Positions 1-7,400 of a stretch of 10,988 nucleotides of DNA are shown one piece after another. Made by a program: the position numbers and the translations under genes. The stretch covers positions 1 to 10,988 of the forward strand of contig CAMCFW010000036.1 in assembly GCA_945874195.1 (NCBI GenBank), read 5' to 3'. Below the pieces are notes generated by a model. That model ran no database searches, was not told the DNA's origin, and saw only the letters and a list, made by a program, of their open reading frames with translations. Origin of the DNA: Chryseobacterium gleum (GTDB lineage Bacteria > Bacteroidota > Bacteroidia > UBA10329). Position 1 is the first letter of the stretch; every line of letters starts with the position of its first letter.

Positions 1-1174
1 ATAGGTTCTTTCCTTTGGCATCCACACCATAGAATTCAACCACATCCCAAGGGCCTGAAGTAAGCTGACTCTTCATTTTTCCGGCCACGTCATACAGATA
101 AAGATGTCGGTATCCGTCAGTTTCGCTCGACCAGATGAACTCCAGGCCATTGTCTAAGAAGGTGAGGTCGTCCGTGATGTCGATGTAGGTTCCTGATGTT
201 TCGCTGAGCACCACACGGGTCTTGCCCGTACCTGCATCTGCGAACAGCAGTTCCAATCTGTTCTGCAAACGGTTCAGGCGTTGAATGCTGAGGGTGGCCG
301 GATCCTTGGACCACTTTATTCTCGGAATGTAGCCGTCTCTGGCATCGCCCATATCAACCTTTGTGGTCAGTTTCCGTTCGAGGTGATAGATGTGAATGCT
401 CACTTTCGAATTGTCCTCTCCGGCCTTCGGATACTTGAAACGTTCTTCTGTCGGATAAAGACTGTTCGCATAACGGGTCATCGAAAATTCCTTCACATCC
501 TTTTCGTTGAACTCATAAAAGGCAATGAACCGCCCATCTGGCGACCACTCGAAAGCCTTGGTGAAGGCAAATTCCTCTTCATACACCCAATCGCTCATGC
601 CAAAAATCAGTTCGTTCTTCGTCCCCGTGGTGGTCAATTGCGTTGTGGTCTTCGCGTTGAGGTCTTCCACATAAAGGTTGTTCTCGAAAACATACGCCAC
701 CTGATCGGAAACGGGCGAGAAAGTGGCGTGAAAGACGTGCTTTCCATCTGCTATCTGCCTCAGTTTGCCATCGCTGCGGTCGAAGGCATAAAACACATAG
801 CTGGATGAGTGTCTGTATAGCGGGATCTTTTCTGTGCCCAACAACACTCTTGTTTCGTTCGGATTGAACGCATATTCCTCGACCTTCAGTTCATTGTCTT
901 TCCATTTCAGGCCGGCACCTGTGACGACCGTTTCAACCGAATCGCCCGTCACGTAGCTGTATTTCACCACGTTTCCGTTCTGCAATGTGGTGTAATGTTT
1001 CCCATCGTTCAGCGAACGGATGCCATAAACTCCTTCATCCCGATAGGTACCGTTCAGCCAAATGTCCTCTAAGTTGAGGGTCGATTGGGCCGTGGCATGC
1101 AATGGGCACAAAATGCCCAGACTGTTGAAAATGATGAGTATAACTATGGTAGCGGCTATTCGATGCTGGCTCAT
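1..1174 (-). CDS. Dipeptidyl peptidase IV family serine peptidase (S9B), N-terminal part, cut by window edge
   Basis: This is the first 391 residues of a secreted X-Pro dipeptidyl peptidase that would release N-terminal dipeptides with proline or alanine in second position. I translated the minus strand from ATG at 1174-1172 and found no stop up to the left edge. Residues 1-30 look like a signal peptide: a hydrophobic core (IAATIVILIIFNSLGIL) and a likely cleavage after ATAQ. The rest is DPP-IV beta-propeller sequence, with repeated blade-type stretches such as FSPVSDQVAYV and WSPDGRFIAFY. The motif DWVYEEEF at residues 195-202 is the family hallmark; its second and third Glu (E200, E201) match the pair that in DPP4 holds the substrate amino terminus. 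The alpha/beta-hydrolase domain with the catalytic Ser-Asp-His lies outside the window, so activity cannot be confirmed. The gene is divergent from the FAD oxidoreductase gene. Family assignment is secure; exact specificity is inferred. Confidence 0.93.
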   Translation of the reverse strand, partial: MSQHRIAATIVILIIFNSLGILCPLHATAQSTLNLEDIWLNGTYRDEGVYGIRSLNDGKHYTTLQNGNVVKYSYVTGDSVETVVTGAGLKWKDNELKVEEYAFNPNETRVLLGTEKIPLYRHSSSYVFYAFDRSDGKLRQIADGKHVFHATFSPVSDQVAYVFENNLYVEDLNAKTTTQLTTTGTKNELIFGMSDWVYEEEFAFTKAFEWSPDGRFIAFYEFNEKDVKEFSMTRYANSLYPTEERFKYPKAGEDNSKVSIHIYHLERKLTTKVDMGDARDGYIPRIKWSKDPATLSIQRLNRLQNRLELLFADAGTGKTRVVLSETSGTYIDITDDLTFLDNGLEFIWSSETDGYRHLYLYDVAGKMKSQLTSGPWDVVEFYGVDAKGKNL

Positions 1175-1182
1175 ATCGACTT

Positions 1183-1190
1183 TAGTTTTG
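1183..1190 (+). promoter_or_regulatory. Bacteroidota -7 promoter element for the FAD oxidoreductase gene
   Basis: TAGTTTTG matches the TAnnTTTG consensus exactly and ends 28 bases before the ATG at 1219. Transcription would start a few bases downstream, giving a leader of about 20-25 bases. I see no clear -33 TTTG at the expected distance; that region lies inside the divergent peptidase gene. Confidence 0.55.
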
Positions 1191-1202
1191 TGTCCGGTCG
1201 AT

Positions 1203-1210
1203 CAAATCTA
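1203..1210 (-). promoter_or_regulatory. Bacteroidota -7 promoter element for the DPP-IV-type peptidase gene
   Basis: Read on the minus strand this is TAGATTTG, an exact TAnnTTTG match, 28 bases upstream of the peptidase ATG at 1174. It mirrors the plus-strand element at 1183-1190 at the same distance from its own gene, so the two promoters overlap and face each other. No convincing -33 element is visible; that region would fall in the start of the FAD oxidoreductase gene. Confidence 0.55.
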
Positions 1211-1218
1211 AACATTAC

Positions 1219-2634
1219 ATGACTTACGGTACGGTGACGCCCGAAGTACTTGCCCAACTGAGCAGGCTGGTGGGTGCAGAAAACACTTTTGTGGATGCGG
1301 AAACCCTGAAGACCCATGCTTCGGATGAAACGGAAGATCACGTTTTCATGCCGCAGGTGGTGCTGATGCCTAACACGGGCGAAGAGGTTGCGGCCATCCT
1401 CAAGCTATGCAACGAACATGGCATTCCTGTGACGCCACGTGGAGGCGGAACCGGACTTAGCGGTGGAGCACTTCCACTGAAAGGTGGTGTGGTGGTGGCC
1501 ATGAAACGCTTCAATCGCATCATCGATATTGACGAACTGAACTTACAGGCCACGGTAGAACCCGGAGTGATAACGGAGGTTTTTCAGAATGCTGTGAAGG
1601 AGAAGGGGCTGTTCTATCCGCCCGACCCTAGCAGCAGAGGAACCTGCTTTTTGGGCGGCAATCTGGCCGAGAATGCGGGTGGACCGAAGGCGGTGAAGTA
1701 TGGCGTGACGCGCGATTATGTGCTGAACATGCAAGTTGCCCTTCCCACCGGAGAACTGATCTGGACCGCGGCCAACGTGCTTAAGAACTCGACCGGATAC
1801 AACCTCACGCAGTTGATGTGTGGCAGCGAAGGCACCTTGGGCATCATCACCAGAATAGTGTTCAAACTGCGCCCATTGCCCAAAAAGGACGTGACGTTGC
1901 TGGTCCCTTTCACCAATTCGGAAGAGGCATGCCGCGCCATTTCGGGCATTTATAAGGCCGGGCTTACTCCTTCGGGAATGGAGTTCATGGAGCGCGATGC
2001 CATTGTGCTGGCCATGAAGTATGTGGACGAGGTGCTGAGCAAACCCGTTTCCATCGATCTGCCCGACCACATACATGCACACCTTATCATTGAACTTGAC
2101 GGGAATGACGAGGAGGTGCTGATGGCCGAGGCCGAGGCCATTGTGGCTGTTCTTGAAAACTACGAAACGGGCGAAGTTTACTTTGCACAGAGCGCTGAGG
2201 AAAAAGACGGACTGTGGCGCTTGCGTAGGAATGTTTCGCCAGGCGTCAACTCCTATTCCCTCACTAAGAGCGAGGACGTGGTGGTGCCACGCGGCAACCT
2301 GCCCAAATTGGTGACGGCCATCAAGGAAATTGGCGACCGCATCGGGTTCAGGTCGGTGTGCTACGGCCATGTGGGCGATGGGAACCTGCATGTTAACATC
2401 ATGAAGGAACAATTGGCGGACGCTTATTGGGACAACGAGGTGAATGAAGGGATTGCCGACATCTTCAAGGCTGTGGTGGCCTTGGGCGGAACGCTTTCGG
2501 GCGAGCACGGAATTGGCATCGCGAAGCGACCTTATATGCATTTGGCCATGGCCGAAAAGAACCTTGATCTGATGCGCGGAATAAAACAGGTGTTCGACCC
2601 AAAAGGGATTCTGAATCCCGAGAAGATCTTTTAG
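1219..2634 (+). CDS. FAD-linked 2-hydroxyacid oxidoreductase (GlcD / D-lactate dehydrogenase type)
   Basis: This 471-residue protein belongs to the VAO/PCMH flavoprotein family that oxidises 2-hydroxyacids such as glycolate, D-lactate or D-2-hydroxyglutarate to 2-oxoacids. The N-terminal FAD-binding domain (about 40-220) shows the pyrophosphate-binding loop PRGGGTGLSGG at 73-83, the PPDPSSRGTCFLGG stretch from 134, and GSEGTLGI at 202-209. The C-terminal FAD-oxidase domain carries YGHVGDGNLHVN (H384, H391) and SGEHGIG (E429). These correspond to the metal-binding His-His-Glu set known in D-2-hydroxyglutarate dehydrogenase. Length is typical for a stand-alone GlcD-like subunit. No signal peptide is seen, so it should be cytoplasmic or peripheral to the membrane. 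No GlcE- or iron-sulfur GlcF-like gene lies beside it, so the electron acceptor and exact substrate remain open. The start follows a perfect -7 element. No terminator is obvious in the 124 bases downstream. Confidence 0.93.
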   Translation: MTYGTVTPEVLAQLSRLVGAENTFVDAETLKTHASDETEDHVFMPQVVLMPNTGEEVAAILKLCNEHGIPVTPRGGGTGLSGGALPLKGGVVVAMKRFNRIIDIDELNLQATVEPGVITEVFQNAVKEKGLFYPPDPSSRGTCFLGGNLAENAGGPKAVKYGVTRDYVLNMQVALPTGELIWTAANVLKNSTGYNLTQLMCGSEGTLGIITRIVFKLRPLPKKDVTLLVPFTNSEEACRAISGIYKAGLTPSGMEFMERDAIVLAMKYVDEVLSKPVSIDLPDHIHAHLIIELDGNDEEVLMAEAEAIVAVLENYETGEVYFAQSAEEKDGLWRLRRNVSPGVNSYSLTKSEDVVVPRGNLPKLVTAIKEIGDRIGFRSVCYGHVGDGNLHVNIMKEQLADAYWDNEVNEGIADIFKAVVALGGTLSGEHGIGIAKRPYMHLAMAEKNLDLMRGIKQVFDPKGILNPEKIF

Positions 2635-2758
2635 CTATTTGAGTGATGAGCGATGGGTGACCGGAGATGTTACTTGCGCCTTGAGAAGCGTGTGAGTGAT
2701 TGTTAGAATTCCCTACTTTTCAAATCTTGAACCATCAACATTTAACCAACCCCCATAA

Positions 2759-3346
2759 ATGAATTCAACCCTTAGCAGAAACCTATTCCTTGTAAAAGAG
2801 CATATCAGCATATTCAAAGCAGCCAACAACTACGATGTCTATGACCCGGTTTCGAAGCAGATCATCCTCAGCTGCCGCGAAGAGAAGATGGGCATCTTCA
2901 CCAAGATCCTGCGCTTTACCGACTACAAGCGGATGACGCCTTTTCACATCGAGATCAAAACGCCTACTGGCGAAAGGGTGCTGAGCATCAAGCGAGGGGT
3001 CTCGGTCTTCATCTCCACCGTTCAGGTGTTTGATGAGGATGATCGCCCCATCGGAAAATTCAAGCAGAAGTTCTTTTCCATAGGTGGAAAGTTTGACGTG
3101 ATAGACAACGAAGAGAGGGTGCTATGCACACTGAAGGGCAAGTGGACAAGCTGGGATTTCAAGTTTGTCCGCAACGAAATTGAGTTTGCCCACGTCAGCA
3201 AACAATGGGCGGGCCTAGGCCAAGAACTTTTTACCAGTGCAGACAATTATGTGCTGAACATCGATGACAAGGTGGCGGCCGATAATCCGATTCGCATCCT
3301 CATTGTTGCGGCTGTCATGTGCATCGATATGGTGCTGAAAGAGTAG
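2759..3346 (+). CDS. Scramblase / LURP-one-related (tubby-like fold) protein
   Basis: This 195-residue protein resembles the phospholipid scramblase/LURP-one-related superfamily, which folds as a 12-stranded tubby-like barrel around a hydrophobic C-terminal helix. It opens with NLFLVKEHISIF and YDVYDP, as these proteins do. It then alternates short beta-strand segments with turns (FHIEIKTPTGERVLSIKRG, FDEDDRPIGKFKQKFF, FDVIDNEERVLCTLKG). It ends in the hydrophobic stretch IRILIVAAVMCIDMVL at about 178-193, which in this fold is usually the buried helix rather than a true membrane anchor. I cannot see the calcium-binding segment of eukaryotic scramblases, so lipid-scrambling activity should not be assumed; bacterial members are largely uncharacterised. 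It precedes the ABC/M1 gene pair on the same strand, but an intervening terminator and promoter suggest separate transcription. No TAnnTTTG is found upstream; TACTTTTC at 2714-2721 is a one-mismatch candidate. Confidence 0.75.
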   Translation: MNSTLSRNLFLVKEHISIFKAANNYDVYDPVSKQIILSCREEKMGIFTKILRFTDYKRMTPFHIEIKTPTGERVLSIKRGVSVFISTVQVFDEDDRPIGKFKQKFFSIGGKFDVIDNEERVLCTLKGKWTSWDFKFVRNEIEFAHVSKQWAGLGQELFTSADNYVLNIDDKVAADNPIRILIVAAVMCIDMVLKE

Positions 3347-3373
3347 ACGCGAGTGACCGGAAAGGGCATGCAA

Positions 3374-3401
3374 AAGGACGGCATCATTCGATGTCGCCCT
3401 T
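3374..3401 (+). terminator. Probable intrinsic terminator of the scramblase-like gene
   Basis: A 12-base-pair hairpin has arms 3374-3385 and 3390-3401 around the tetraloop ATTC, with one A-C mismatch and one G-T wobble. It is followed by a short T-rich run (ccattttc). It begins 27 bases after the stop at 3346 and lies before the next promoter, consistent with ending the upstream transcript. The U-tract is modest, so termination strength is uncertain. Confidence 0.55.
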
Positions 3402-3468
3402 CCATTTTCAAACGAGATCTTTTAACACTCCTTACCATTTCGCTCGCGGCAGTGTTGGCGTGGTGGAA

Positions 3469-3476
3469 TAGATTTG
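3469..3476 (+). promoter_or_regulatory. Bacteroidota -7 promoter element for the ABC / M1 gene pair
   Basis: TAGATTTG is an exact TAnnTTTG match, 42 bases before the ATPase start codon at 3519 and downstream of the terminator hairpin. This supports the ATPase and permease-peptidase genes being their own transcription unit. A TTG at 3455-3457 is too close to be a standard -33 element. Confidence 0.5.
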
Positions 3477-3518
3477 TTCCTTTGAAAGACCAACCATCAA
3501 CCAACAGACCATCGGCAC

Positions 3519-4403
3519 ATGAACAAACTGATCATCCAAGATCTATCGAAGACCTACCCCAACGGGGTGAAGGCATTGGACAACGTTTCCATTGAAATTG
3601 AGAACGGCATGTTCGGGCTTTTGGGGCCGAACGGGGCGGGCAAATCATCGCTGATGCGCACCTTGGCCACCTTGCAGGAAGCCGATTCGGGAGCTGCCAC
3701 GCTGAACGATATCAACATTTTCAAAGAACCGCACGAACTTCGAAAAGTGTTGGGCTATCTGCCTCAGGAGTTCGGAGTGTATCCGAAGATAACGGCCGAA
3801 CAACTGCTCGACCACATTGCCATTCTGAAAGGCATTACGAAGTCGTCTGAACGCAAGGAACTGGTGGGCTATCTACTAGAGAAGGTGAATCTCTATAACG
3901 ACCGCAAGAAGAGCGTAAAAGGTTTTTCGGGCGGCATGAAGCAACGCGTTGGCATCGCACAGGCATTGATAGGCAGTCCGAGGTTGATCATTGTGGACGA
4001 ACCCACGGCCGGACTGGACCCGGGCGAACGCAACCGCTTTTACAACCTGCTGGCCGATGTGGGCAAGGACGTGATCGTGATCCTAAGCACCCACATTGTG
4101 GATGACGTGCGCGAACTGTGCACCAAAATGGCCATCATGAACGGGGGCAAGTTGGTGTTCCATGGTGCTCCGCAAGCGGCCATTGACGAACTGGACGGCA
4201 AAGTGTATCAGAAAGTGGTGGAACGCGAGGAACTTGAACAATACGCAGCCGATTATTCGGTGATATCGAACAAGATGGTGGGCGGAAAACCTTTCATCCA
4301 TGTGTTCAGCCAAAACGACCCGCAGAACGGTTTCGAGCCGGTGAAACCGAACTTGGAAGATGTGTTCTTCTCGAAGATAAACACGGCCAACGTTCTGGTC
4401 TGA
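3519..4403 (+). CDS. ABC transporter ATP-binding protein (partner of the permease-M1 fusion)
   Basis: This 294-residue ATPase would power the membrane protein encoded 21 bases downstream. All nucleotide-binding motifs are intact: Walker A GPNGAGKS at 36-43, Q-loop Q83 in LPQEFG, signature FSGGM at 136-140, Walker B LIIVDE at 156-161 followed by a D-loop (AGLD), and H-loop H192 in STHIVDD. The sequence is of the type paired with ABC-2 exporters. The tail after about residue 220 is a variable accessory region ending in LEDVFFSKI, a common C-terminal pattern in ABC-2 exporter ATPases. No membrane segments are present, so it is cytoplasmic and docks on the permease. The ATG at 3519 places the first beta strand and Walker A at normal spacing. 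The tight arrangement with the next gene and the matched ABC-2 type argue for a two-gene operon. The substrate cannot be told from the ATPase. Confidence 0.95.
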   Translation: MNKLIIQDLSKTYPNGVKALDNVSIEIENGMFGLLGPNGAGKSSLMRTLATLQEADSGAATLNDINIFKEPHELRKVLGYLPQEFGVYPKITAEQLLDHIAILKGITKSSERKELVGYLLEKVNLYNDRKKSVKGFSGGMKQRVGIAQALIGSPRLIIVDEPTAGLDPGERNRFYNLLADVGKDVIVILSTHIVDDVRELCTKMAIMNGGKLVFHGAPQAAIDELDGKVYQKVVEREELEQYAADYSVISNKMVGGKPFIHVFSQNDPQNGFEPVKPNLEDVFFSKINTANVLV

Positions 4404-4424
4404 TCCACTAAAAACACATCCTTC

Positions 4425-7400
4425 ATGTTCAAAGATTTCTTTTTGGCCGAGTTGAGGTATGCCCTGCGGCAACCCATGCTCTATATTTTTCTAAGTCTGA
4501 TGGCTCTGATGGTTTTCGGGGCCACTGCCAGCGACAACATCGTGATAGGTGGTTCGGTGGGCAATGTGTTCAAGAATGCCCCGCACGTCATCACGCAGTT
4601 CACGGTCATCATGACCATTTTCGGACTGCTTATGGCCACGGCCTATTTCAACACCGCTGCGCTGAAAGACCACAACGCGCAGTTCAACGAGATCCTATTC
4701 AGCACCCCATTGAGCAAGGGCGGTTATTTCTTCGGAAGATTTTTTGCGGCACTAGTTCTGTCAACCATTCCGATGCTGGGAGTTTTTTTGGGTGTATTTC
4801 TAGGTTCAATACTCGGCCCTGCTTTTCAGTGGGTTGATGCCGACCGTTTCGGGCCATTCTACCTTGAAACCTTCGTTAACAATTACTTCCTGTTCATTCT
4901 TCCGAACATGTTCTTTGCGGGTGCCATCGTGTTCGCTTTGGCCAACAAGTGGAAGAGCACAGTGGTTTCGTTCGTGGGCGCGCTGGTCATCATCATCGGC
5001 TACATTGTGGCAGGCACACTGATGTCCGATATTGACAACGAAACGCTCGGGGCGCTGACCGACACTTTTGGCATCCGTGCATATGGGTTGGCCGCCAAGT
5101 ATTACACGCCCATTGAGAAGAATACGTTGAGCCCCGGCTTTACGGGCATTCTGCTTCTGAACCGACTCATTTGGATCGGGGTTGGCGCCCTTATTCTGGC
5201 GCTTTCCTACTTCAGTTTCTCTTTTCAGGAAAAGAACAGTAAGGTGAAGGCGGACAAGGAATCTAAACGTGAAAACCAAGCGCTGAGAGCAAAACCAACG
5301 GTGCAATCGGTGTTCGGCTCGGGCAGCACCTGGGCACAGTTCAAGAGCTTTTTCTACACCAACTTTCTGAGCATTGCCAAAAGCGTCACCTTCAAGGTTC
5401 TGTTTCTTTTCAGCGTCATCATTCTGCTAGCCAATCTTGCTGGTGGTTTCGAATATTATGGGCTGCAATCGTATCCGCTCACCTATAAGATGATCGATGT
5501 GATCTCGGGCGCGTCCAACATCTTCGTCATCATCATTCTGGTGTTCTTCAGTGGCGAACTGGTTTGGCGCGACCGCGATTCGAAGATCAACGAAGTGGTG
5601 GATGCCACGCCCCACGCTTCGGCCATTTCGCTTGCAGCCAAGGTGCTTTCGCTCATTACGCTTACATCGTTGTTGCAGATCTTCTTTGTTGTCTGTGCCG
5701 TGCTTTACCAACTGGCAAAAGGCTACACGCGCATCGAACTGAACGTGTATCTGACCGATCTCTGGCTGTCCACCTTCCCACTCTATGCCGTTTGGAGCGG
5801 TGTGATGATCATGATACAAGTGGTGCTGAACAACAAGTATGTGGGTTATTTCGTGTCCATTCTGGTCATCTTCCTCTGGAGTTTGGTCATGCTGGCACTC
5901 GACCTCGAGACCAACATGCTGGCCATCGGTTCGGGGCCGTCCATCATGTATTCTGACATGAACGGATTCGGTCCTGGAATGAGCGGTCGTCTGTGGTTCA
6001 ATTTCTATTGGTTCCTGTTCTCGCTCATCTGCATCATGGTGGCCGCCATGTTGTGGTCGCGCGGAACGGTCAGTTCGTTCAAAGAGCGGCTTATGCACGC
6101 CAGCAATAAGATGAGCCGTGGCGCCAAGGCGTTTACGCTGAGTTTGGTTGTAGCATTCGTTGCCGTTGCCGGATTCGTGTATTACAACACCAAGGTGCTC
6201 AACCCTTACGAGACCAGCGATGAGTTGGAAGAGCTGACCGCAGCGTTTGAAAAGAAATACAAGAAGTATGAAAATGTGGCGCTGCCGAAGATGAAAGATG
6301 TGAAATACAACATCGCCATTCATCCTGAAGACCGTTCGGTGTTTGTGAAGGCTGATGTGTGGTTGAAGAACGAGACCGATGTGACGATCGACTCGCTTCA
6401 CCTCAACTACGACAAAAACTGGCATCCGAAGTTTGAGATGGCCACTGCTAGCCTGCTTTCTGATGACGAGGAAATGGGATGGAGGATCTATAAGCTGAGT
6501 CCGGCCATGAAACCGGGCGATTCGCTCTTGGCGCACATCGAAACTTCTTATGTACCGAACGGATTTGAGAATGAGGTGAGCAACACGAGTGTGATTGCCA
6601 ACGGAACCTTCCTCAATAATTTCCAGATACTGCCTTCACTTGGCTACGACCCAAACAACGAACTGAGCGACAAGAACGTGCGCAAAAAACATGGTCTTCC
6701 GCAAAAAGACCGCATGCCCCAATTGGAGCAGCCCTGTGGCCGTGCCTGCGACATCAATTATCTGACAAACGGAAGAGCCGACCTTGTGATGGTTGAGACC
6801 ATCATTTCAACTTCTGCCGATCAGATCGCCATCTCTCCCGGAACACTGATAAAAGAATGGAAAGAGAACGGACGGAACCATTTCCACTACAAACTCGATC
6901 ATCCTTCACAGAACTTCTACTCGTTCATATCGGCACGTTTTGAAGTGGCCCGGAAGAAATGGAACGGTGTGGACCTGGAAGTGTATTACGATGCCAAACA
7001 TCCGATGAATGTGGAGATGATGCTGGCCGCCATGGAACGGTCGTTGGCTTACTATACTGAGCATTTCGGGCCCTACTATCATAAGCAGTGCCGCATCATT
7101 GAGTTCCCGCGCTATGCTTCGTTTGCGCAAGCTTTTCCCGGCACCATGCCCTATTCGGAAGCCATAGGCTTTGTGACCAATTTGGAAGATGAAGATGGCA
7201 ACAACATCATCGATGCGGTGATCGCGCACGAAATGGCACATCAGTGGTGGGCTCATCAAGTAGTTGGTGCCAACATGCAGGGCGGCACCATGATGAGCGA
7301 GAGTTTTGCTGAGTATTCATCGCTCATGACCATGAAAAAGACGAATGACGACCCTATGAAGATGCGCGAATTCCTGAAGTATAACCACGACCGTTACCTA

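Noticed and set aside
281..808. 175-codon plus-strand reading frame opposite the DPP-IV-type gene
   Set aside because: The minus strand encodes the recognisable DWVYEEEF-containing peptidase over the same bases; the plus frame shows no family motif or start signals.
1543..2541. 332-codon minus-strand reading frame
   Set aside because: It is entirely antisense to the FAD oxidoreductase, whose motifs are all intact; its translation is rich in His/Gln/Arg as expected of a shadow frame.
2635..2700. Possible terminator after the FAD oxidoreductase gene
   Set aside because: Only a weak bulged stem (CGCcTT/AAGCG) without a T-tract is visible, so I do not call it.
2657..3361. GTGACCGGA at 2657-2665 and again at 3353-3361, on either side of the scramblase-like gene
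   Set aside because: Nine bases of identity with no extension is within chance, and there are no other signs of a mobile unit.
3353..3595. 80-codon plus-strand reading frame with one hydrophobic stretch before the ABC ATPase
   Set aside because: It runs 77 bases into the ATPase gene in another frame, contains the terminator hairpin and the promoter element, and its second half has no protein-like character.
5427..6536. 369-codon minus-strand reading frame
   Set aside because: It is antisense to the permease part of the fusion gene; the many His, Arg and Asp residues mirror the hydrophobic codons on the other strand.
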